DNA of 64,000 bases from Clostridiales bacterium. Lineage in GTDB: Bacteria > Bacillota > Clostridia > Peptostreptococcales > Acidaminobacteraceae. A program made the translations under genes and the position numbers. Numbering within the stretch: the stretch's first letter is position 1; each line of letters opens with the position of its first letter. The notes under the pieces were generated by a model. That model did not search any database. It was not told the origin of the DNA and saw only the letters and a program-made list of their open reading frames with translations. Positions 58,935 to 64,000 of this stretch are shown one piece after another. The DNA is taken from NCBI GenBank assembly GCA_030446305.1, contig JASUSA010000008.1:1-64000 (forward strand). The letters are read 5' to 3'.

Positions 58935-59306
58935 TTACGAGAGTTGCTCAATCAACTGAACGCGCAAGCCGTCAGGGTCATTGGCAAAGATAAATTTAAG
59001 TGACGGCATCGGTGAATAAACGGTTTCATCAAATGTATCACCACGTTCACGCAATCGCGTAATTGTATCGGTGATCGATGTACATGTAAAGCCGATTGAG
59101 ATAAAGGGTTTGTGTTCTATGGCCTCTTCTCCGTCATGGCACATGAGTTCTAATTCCGTGCTGCTTTCACCATCTGTTAAAAAAGCAATGGTTACACCTT
59201 CTGTTGGCGAAAAACGCCTTTCCAGCTTTAAGCCGGCAATCTCTGTGTAAAATGCCAATGACTTTTCCAAGTCTCTAACCGTAATTGTCGTCCATGCATA
59301 CCCCAT
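58935..59306 (-). CDS. VOC-superfamily protein (lactoylglutathione lyase-like)
   Basis: MGYAWTTITVRDLEKSLAFYTEIAGLKLERRFSPTEGVTIAFL...FIFANDPDGLRVQLIEQ. Confidence 0.92.
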   Translation of the reverse strand: MGYAWTTITVRDLEKSLAFYTEIAGLKLERRFSPTEGVTIAFLTDGESSTELELMCHDGEEAIEHKPFISIGFTCTSITDTITRLRERGDTFDETVYSPMPSLKFIFANDPDGLRVQLIEQLS

Positions 59307-59482
59307 TGTATTTTCCTCCTTTTATATGCTAATAATCCGTTTATAAAATAAACTACGCTATCATTTTACCACGTATTTAATTGAAAAAAGTATACATTAA
59401 AAGTAGTCGCACAGAATCAGCATAATAATCACACATCCGTACCGCCTCCTGAAATGCCGTAGAAAATCGTCAATATTTGCAT

Positions 59483-59631
59483 AAGGTAATGATGCAAATT
59501 TTCTTGTGTTTAAAATTTGCATCATTCATATGCTAATCCTTTTACTGCAATAGGTACTATTTTCATAATGCGAAAACTTAACCTATTGCAGTAAAGGATC
59601 AAACCGAAGGTAATGATGCAAATTTTCTTGT
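59483..59631. repeat. Composite direct/inverted repeat element upstream of the second AEC gene
   Basis: 25-nt direct repeat AAGGTAATGATGCAAATTTTCTTGT at 59483-59507 and 59607-59631; first copy forms a hairpin with AAAATTTGCATCATT (59512-59526); inverted repeat ATCCTTTTACTGCAATAGGT (59536-59555)/ACCTATTGCAGTAAAGGAT (59581-59599). Confidence 0.93.
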
Positions 59632-59690
59632 TACGCAATTGTTATACAAATGATATACTGACATATATGTAAAACAGAAGGAGAAGGGTC

Positions 59691-60608
59691 ATGTCATTTT
59701 TCGCAAATATGATTAACTTACAGCTGATGCTCTTTTCTCTAATTGCAGTAGGCGTCCTGACGAAACGCATCGGCATTGTAGATCAGCACGCACGCAAATC
59801 ACTTTCAAACCTGCTCATTTTTATCATATTGCCCTGCAGCATCGTCCAATCCTTTATTGGTACGGATGATATCAGCGCATCTTTCTTAATGAGCTGTGTC
59901 CAAGCCGTCGTCCTTTCGATGCTTATTCAGATTTTTGCCATCAATATCAGCAAAGTCATTTTTGCAAGATTTGACGAAGGCAAAAAAAGTGTTCTTTCCT
60001 ATGGTCTCATTACTTCCAATTCAAGCTTCATTGGCATTCCCATTGCCGAATCGCTCTATGGCAGCACCGGTGTACTCTACACATCCATCTTTCAAATTCC
60101 CATCCGCATCACCATGTGGACAGCGGGACTATCGCTCTTTACAGATGTCAAGAAACGCGATGCTTATCGCAAGGTGATCAAGCACCCCTGTATTATCGCT
60201 ATTTTTGTTGGTTTTGTCCTCATGCTCCTACCTGTCTCACTGCCATTCTTTATGACAGCCACGATCAAGCGCATCAGTCAGTGCAGCATCCCCGTATCGA
60301 TGATCGTCATCGGTGCAATTTTGTCAGATGCAGATCTAAAAACGCTTTTTTCACCAGCCGTTATTTTCTTTACGGTTATTCGGCTTATCGTTTTTCCCGT
60401 ATTGGTCTATTTTGCACTAATGCCGTTTCAGCTTGATCCATTGCTCGTCAATATATGCGTTATTATGACCGGTATGCCGGCAGGCAGCACAACATCCATT
60501 CTGGCTGATACTTACAAGGGCGATTCCATGTTTGCTTCTCAGATCACCTTTGTCTCGACGCTTTTTTCGATCTTTACGATTCCATTGCTCAGCCTGCTCT
60601 TTGCCTAA
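59691..60608 (+). CDS. AEC (auxin efflux carrier) family transporter
   Basis: GVLTKRIGIVDQHARKSLSNLLIFIILPCSIVQSF; SYGLITSNSSFIGIPIAESLYGSTGVLYTS. Confidence 0.92.
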   Translation: MSFFANMINLQLMLFSLIAVGVLTKRIGIVDQHARKSLSNLLIFIILPCSIVQSFIGTDDISASFLMSCVQAVVLSMLIQIFAINISKVIFARFDEGKKSVLSYGLITSNSSFIGIPIAESLYGSTGVLYTSIFQIPIRITMWTAGLSLFTDVKKRDAYRKVIKHPCIIAIFVGFVLMLLPVSLPFFMTATIKRISQCSIPVSMIVIGAILSDADLKTLFSPAVIFFTVIRLIVFPVLVYFALMPFQLDPLLVNICVIMTGMPAGSTTSILADTYKGDSMFASQITFVSTLFSIFTIPLLSLLFA

Positions 60609-60748
60609 TCACTGTTCAAACGGCATTGTCAACGGGGCATTGTCAAAGTGCCATTGCCAAAAACCGCGCGCATTGCTTTGACAGAAGTGTTAAACTAATT
60701 GCAGCAAACATAGCCATTCCTGCAATAACGCTATCGAGGAGAGAATAC

Positions 60749-61435
60749 ATGAACTATTTTAATCCCGGATGTGCCTTGATGCTTTACAAGCCGCACTTGG
60801 CGCAAAAAATTTTCGAGACATTAAACGCTGTCAATGATGCGCCAGACGCGATTAGCACGCATGAGCGCAAAGCAATCGTAAAATGGCACGATATCTGCTG
60901 CCATCATGATCCGGCACTCCCGCGCGGCAGCCATATCATCAACGTCTGCGCCGGATGTGATCGACGTTTTCGCTCTTTATATGACGGAATCACAACGCGC
61001 TCGCTGTGGGAGATCATTGATGCAGATTCCGCGTTCCCGCTGCCAGATCACAGTGGTTTAACCGTTTCAGTACATGATCCCTGTCCCGTTCGCGAAAAAC
61101 CGGAAGTTCACGCAGCGGTTAGAAGCCTGTTGTCTAAAATGAATATCGTCATTCGAGAAACAGCATATCACGGTACGCATTCCATCTGCTGTGGTGATGA
61201 TCTCTATCCCAAGGCGGCGCTAGATACCGTTCACGCACACATGCAACGCCGTGCACAGGCCATGCCCGCTGATGATGTTTGTGTTTACTGCGTTTCATGC
61301 ATTAAATCCATGACGATTGGCGGCAAGCGCCCCAGATACCTTGTCGATCTGCTTTTTAACGAAGCGACAGACCCAGGCGTCTGTGATACGGTTGAATGGC
61401 ATCGCACGCTCGACTGTTATATTGATTTACATTGA
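60749..61435 (+). CDS. HdrB-like protein with two CCG (Cys-rich Fe-S binding) domains
   Basis: NPGC...DICCHH...VCAGC and HDPC...SICCGD...YCVSC: two C..CC..CxxC blocks; RBS GAGGAGAG before ATG 60749. Confidence 0.75.
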   Translation: MNYFNPGCALMLYKPHLAQKIFETLNAVNDAPDAISTHERKAIVKWHDICCHHDPALPRGSHIINVCAGCDRRFRSLYDGITTRSLWEIIDADSAFPLPDHSGLTVSVHDPCPVREKPEVHAAVRSLLSKMNIVIRETAYHGTHSICCGDDLYPKAALDTVHAHMQRRAQAMPADDVCVYCVSCIKSMTIGGKRPRYLVDLLFNEATDPGVCDTVEWHRTLDCYIDLH

Positions 61436-61592
61436 TAGAATCAAAAAAGTTCCTTGTATGCCCAATTGTCATCTGCCTTTGTTCAATCATTTTCATTATT
61501 TTTCCGGCAGTTGGCTGTAAGGCGTCAAAGGAACATTTTTGCATTTAAATGATACCATTTTCTTCAAACATTAATGGGGTATTTCATAAAAG

Positions 61593-62333
61593 CTAATCGG
61601 TAAAACCTTGTTTTTTCGCAATCGTCATGATCTCTTGACGCTTATCAATAACCGCTTGCAGTTTTGCAACCACCTGATCGCTAAAACTGTCAACGCGCTT
61701 ATTGGCGTTTCGCAGATCATAATAAGTTTGCATTTCTTCGTCATAATCGGCGATTTCAGTCAAATAGCGATCAAATGACTGATAGCTATTTTCAAATATT
61801 TTAAGTGTATTGGCCATTCTCGGCTTAAGCTGAGGCGACTGATCCGGATAGCCCAATCCAAGCCCAACAACCGGGAATGTCAATGGGGGCAGTTTCAATA
61901 ATGCACACATTTTTTCAGCATCGTTGAGAATGCTGCCGAGGAACATGGCACCCAGTTCAATGCGTTCTGCTGCATTGACGACGTTCTGTGCTGCAAGGCA
62001 TGCGTCTGTAACGCCCTGAAAAAAACGATCCATATCAGCTGCATAAAACGTTGAGCCGGCCTTTTCTTTCGCGATTTGAGCATTGCGGTGCTGGTCTGCG
62101 ATAAAAATCAGTAGTTCCGGCGCACTCGCCACATATTTCTGATGACAAATTTCAGCAATCGACTGCTTCAGTTCTGGATCTGTTACGCGAATAATCGAAT
62201 ATTGCTGCATGCCATTAGAGGTTGCCGTGCGTCTGGCAACTTCCATCAGCTGTTCAAAAATAGGTTCTGGAATTGGCGCCTGCTTGAATTGACGTATCGT
62301 GCGGTGTTCAAGCTGCGATTGCAGATTATTCAT
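61593..62333 (-). CDS. Nitroreductase-family (NfsA/FRP-type) oxidoreductase
   Basis: LEHRTIRQFKQAPIPEPIFEQLMEVARRTATSNGMQQYSIIRVTDP; FPVVGLGLGYPDQSPQLKPRM. Confidence 0.92.
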   Translation of the reverse strand: MNNLQSQLEHRTIRQFKQAPIPEPIFEQLMEVARRTATSNGMQQYSIIRVTDPELKQSIAEICHQKYVASAPELLIFIADQHRNAQIAKEKAGSTFYAADMDRFFQGVTDACLAAQNVVNAAERIELGAMFLGSILNDAEKMCALLKLPPLTFPVVGLGLGYPDQSPQLKPRMANTLKIFENSYQSFDRYLTEIADYDEEMQTYYDLRNANKRVDSFSDQVVAKLQAVIDKRQEIMTIAKKQGFTD

Positions 62334-62487
62334 AGGTCATGCCTCCCTTTACAATTTACAGATACTCCTTTCATACCCACTTGTTCTACTGCTAAAAGCA
62401 TCCATCGCGCGTTTACAACTTTTTTACATTTTGGCTTGAAACGCGCCTGCTGCTCTGCTATGATAATGAAATGCCGCCAAAATGCAG

Positions 62488-62522
62488 CATGCAGCGGTAT
62501 CATTCAAATATACCGCTGCATG
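62488..62522. promoter_or_regulatory. 13-bp perfect inverted repeat upstream of the YdcZ-family gene
   Basis: CATGCAGCGGTAT-cattcaaat-ATACCGCTGCATG; no T-tract follows. Confidence 0.7.
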
Positions 62523-62570
62523 TTATGCACATACCAATAAATCGTAATTCAAATTTTAAGGGAGGAAGTC

Positions 62571-63026
62571 ATGTCATACCTTTACTATCTTTTATCCTTT
62601 GTTGCCGGTACTGCTGTCGCTATTCAAGTAGGCATTAACAGCCAATTGCGACAAAGCATTGGCAGCCCTGTGCTATCATCGCTTATCAGCTTTGCGGTGG
62701 GCACCGTTAGTCTAGCCGTTATCTTTTTTGCCTCCGTCATCAACAAGCGTTATGTGATCGATACGCAAACGATGTTTACCGGCATGCCTTGGTGGCTTTT
62801 CACCGGTGGACTCTTTGGCGCCTTTTATATATTTATGTCCATCATCGCACCGCAGAAAATTGGTTTCGCCAATATGTTCAGCATGGTAATTTTCGGTCAG
62901 GTGCTGCTCTCAATTCTCTTCGATCACTTTGGTCTCTTCGGCAATGCCGTTCATGCTTTAAATCCTATGCGACTTGCTGGACTCGCGCTGCTAATTGGCG
63001 GCGTCTATATCATTCAAAAGTTTTAG
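62571..63026 (+). CDS. DMT-superfamily YdcZ/DUF606 transporter
   Basis: YYLLSFVAGTAVAIQVGINSQLRQSIGSPVLSSLISFAVGTVSL; RBS GGGAGG. Confidence 0.92.
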   Translation: MSYLYYLLSFVAGTAVAIQVGINSQLRQSIGSPVLSSLISFAVGTVSLAVIFFASVINKRYVIDTQTMFTGMPWWLFTGGLFGAFYIFMSIIAPQKIGFANMFSMVIFGQVLLSILFDHFGLFGNAVHALNPMRLAGLALLIGGVYIIQKF

Positions 63027-63081
63027 CACTGCCGCATAACGCGAAAACGGGATCACCAATTGGCCATTGTCATTCGCCATG

Positions 63082-63729
63082 CTAGAAATCTTCTTTTAAA
63101 ATATAAAGTGCCACTGTTTGCTGTGTTGTCACATCGTAGTTAACGGATAGGAAAACATCGCCATATTGAAAATGCATATCGCCGTTGTTATCACTGATTG
63201 GCTCGCCAAATACCGATTTAAAGTCATCAATTGAATCACCGATTTTAACACCATTCAGATCGACATCAGGTGACGTCATAAACACTTGGCTAACTGCCTC
63301 ATCATTAAACCAGACGCGAATGCCTTCGTTTTCAAATACCAGGCCGCCTTCATCTGTTTTGGTTGGTGTTTCATTCAGCGTTTGCGCCAATGTTTCAGAA
63401 TCCATTCCCAAAAGGCTAATATAGGTTGTGAATTTATCATCTTTGGTTTCTGCAGCCTCATTATCAGCATTTACCGGCGTCTCCTCTGCCGCTTCACCTT
63501 CTTTTGCGTCTGATTCTTTTGGTCCTTCGTCAACGGCATCCTGACCTGCCGTATTGTCATTTTGTTCACTTGTTGGCACATTTTTCTGTGCATCATCCTG
63601 ACCGGTTGTATCCTTGCACCCAACTAATGAAACGGCGGCGAGGATTACAATCAAAAATGTCAATAAAAGCATCCGCATGCGCTGTCCTCTCCGCATCCCC
63701 GTCTTATGGTTCAATGATTGTTTAAACAT
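63082..63729 (-). CDS. Hypothetical lipoprotein
   Basis: Signal/lipobox LLTFLIVILAAVSLVGCKD; acidic linker; globular C-terminus. Confidence 0.75.
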   Translation of the reverse strand: MFKQSLNHKTGMRRGQRMRMLLLTFLIVILAAVSLVGCKDTTGQDDAQKNVPTSEQNDNTAGQDAVDEGPKESDAKEGEAAEETPVNADNEAAETKDDKFTTYISLLGMDSETLAQTLNETPTKTDEGGLVFENEGIRVWFNDEAVSQVFMTSPDVDLNGVKIGDSIDDFKSVFGEPISDNNGDMHFQYGDVFLSVNYDVTTQQTVALYILKEDF

Positions 63730-63754
63730 ATGTCTCTCCTTTCAGCGGCGCTGC

Positions 63755-64000
63755 TCACTTGAGATAAATGACATAAGAAACATCCACCGCTTTCATGGCT
63801 TCAATTTCTCCAATGCTCGCCAGCAGTTTGTCGCCTGACGGACTCCATTTTACACCGTCTAGAACATCCACAAATTCTCTGGAGACGAACAAATCCGTCA
63901 TCTTATTCAAATGAAGAATATGCAGGCCCGTCTTTTGTTCATCTTTTGATATGACGATATACGCCAATTTGTCTTGCTGAGGCGACCACTCAATACCAAA
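63755..64000 (-). CDS. C-terminal part of beta-propeller/TolB-like protein (N-terminus outside window)
   Basis: FGIEWSPQQDKLAYIVISKDEQKTGLHILHL...VKWSPSGDKLLASIG: two WSPxxDKL propeller-blade repeats. Confidence 0.65.
   Translation of the reverse strand, partial: FGIEWSPQQDKLAYIVISKDEQKTGLHILHLNKMTDLFVSREFVDVLDGVKWSPSGDKLLASIGEIEAMKAVDVSYVIYLK

Overview
This 64 kb window looks like chromosomal DNA of an anaerobic Bacillota (Clostridia-type) bacterium. Assignments are from reading motifs only; no database search was run. I find no CRISPR array, prophage, transposase, rRNA or tRNA. Content: LysR/AEC transporter, MocR plus stand-alone aminotransferase, a T-box-controlled DUF534-type (TrpXYZ-like) ABC transporter, LDH-family dehydrogenase, DEAD-box helicase, a nitrogen-assimilation block (Amt-PII fusion, GSIII, GSI, ANTAR antiterminator), c-di-GMP proteins (GGDEF, GGDEF/HD-GYP, EAL), AspA-like/HydF/TM1266 hydrogenase-maturation genes, an XRE/B12-binding regulator in operon with an RND efflux pump, Mrp/NBP35, a BtuCDF/FecBCD-type ABC operon carrying a TiaS-like gene, several exporters and regulators, an HdrB-like protein and a second AEC transporter. 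Best candidates for new biology: (1) an XRE-HTH protein with a CarH-type B12 module (W-x9-EH and ExHxxG) heading an RND pump operon; (2) a bacterial TiaS-like protein in a metal/corrinoid-type ABC operon behind a consensus promoter and an unassigned terminator-bearing leader; (3) ANTAR-type A1/G4 hexaloop hairpins overlapping terminators upstream of amt-PII and GSIII, with an ANTAR gene nearby; (4) a T-box with a non-canonical bulge and a specifier/discriminator conflict; (5) a GGGCATATGCCC palindrome shared by mrp and a DUF5320 gene 17 kb apart; (6) a composite direct/inverted repeat upstream of the second AEC transporter; (7) recurrent 11-14 bp intergenic minisatellites.
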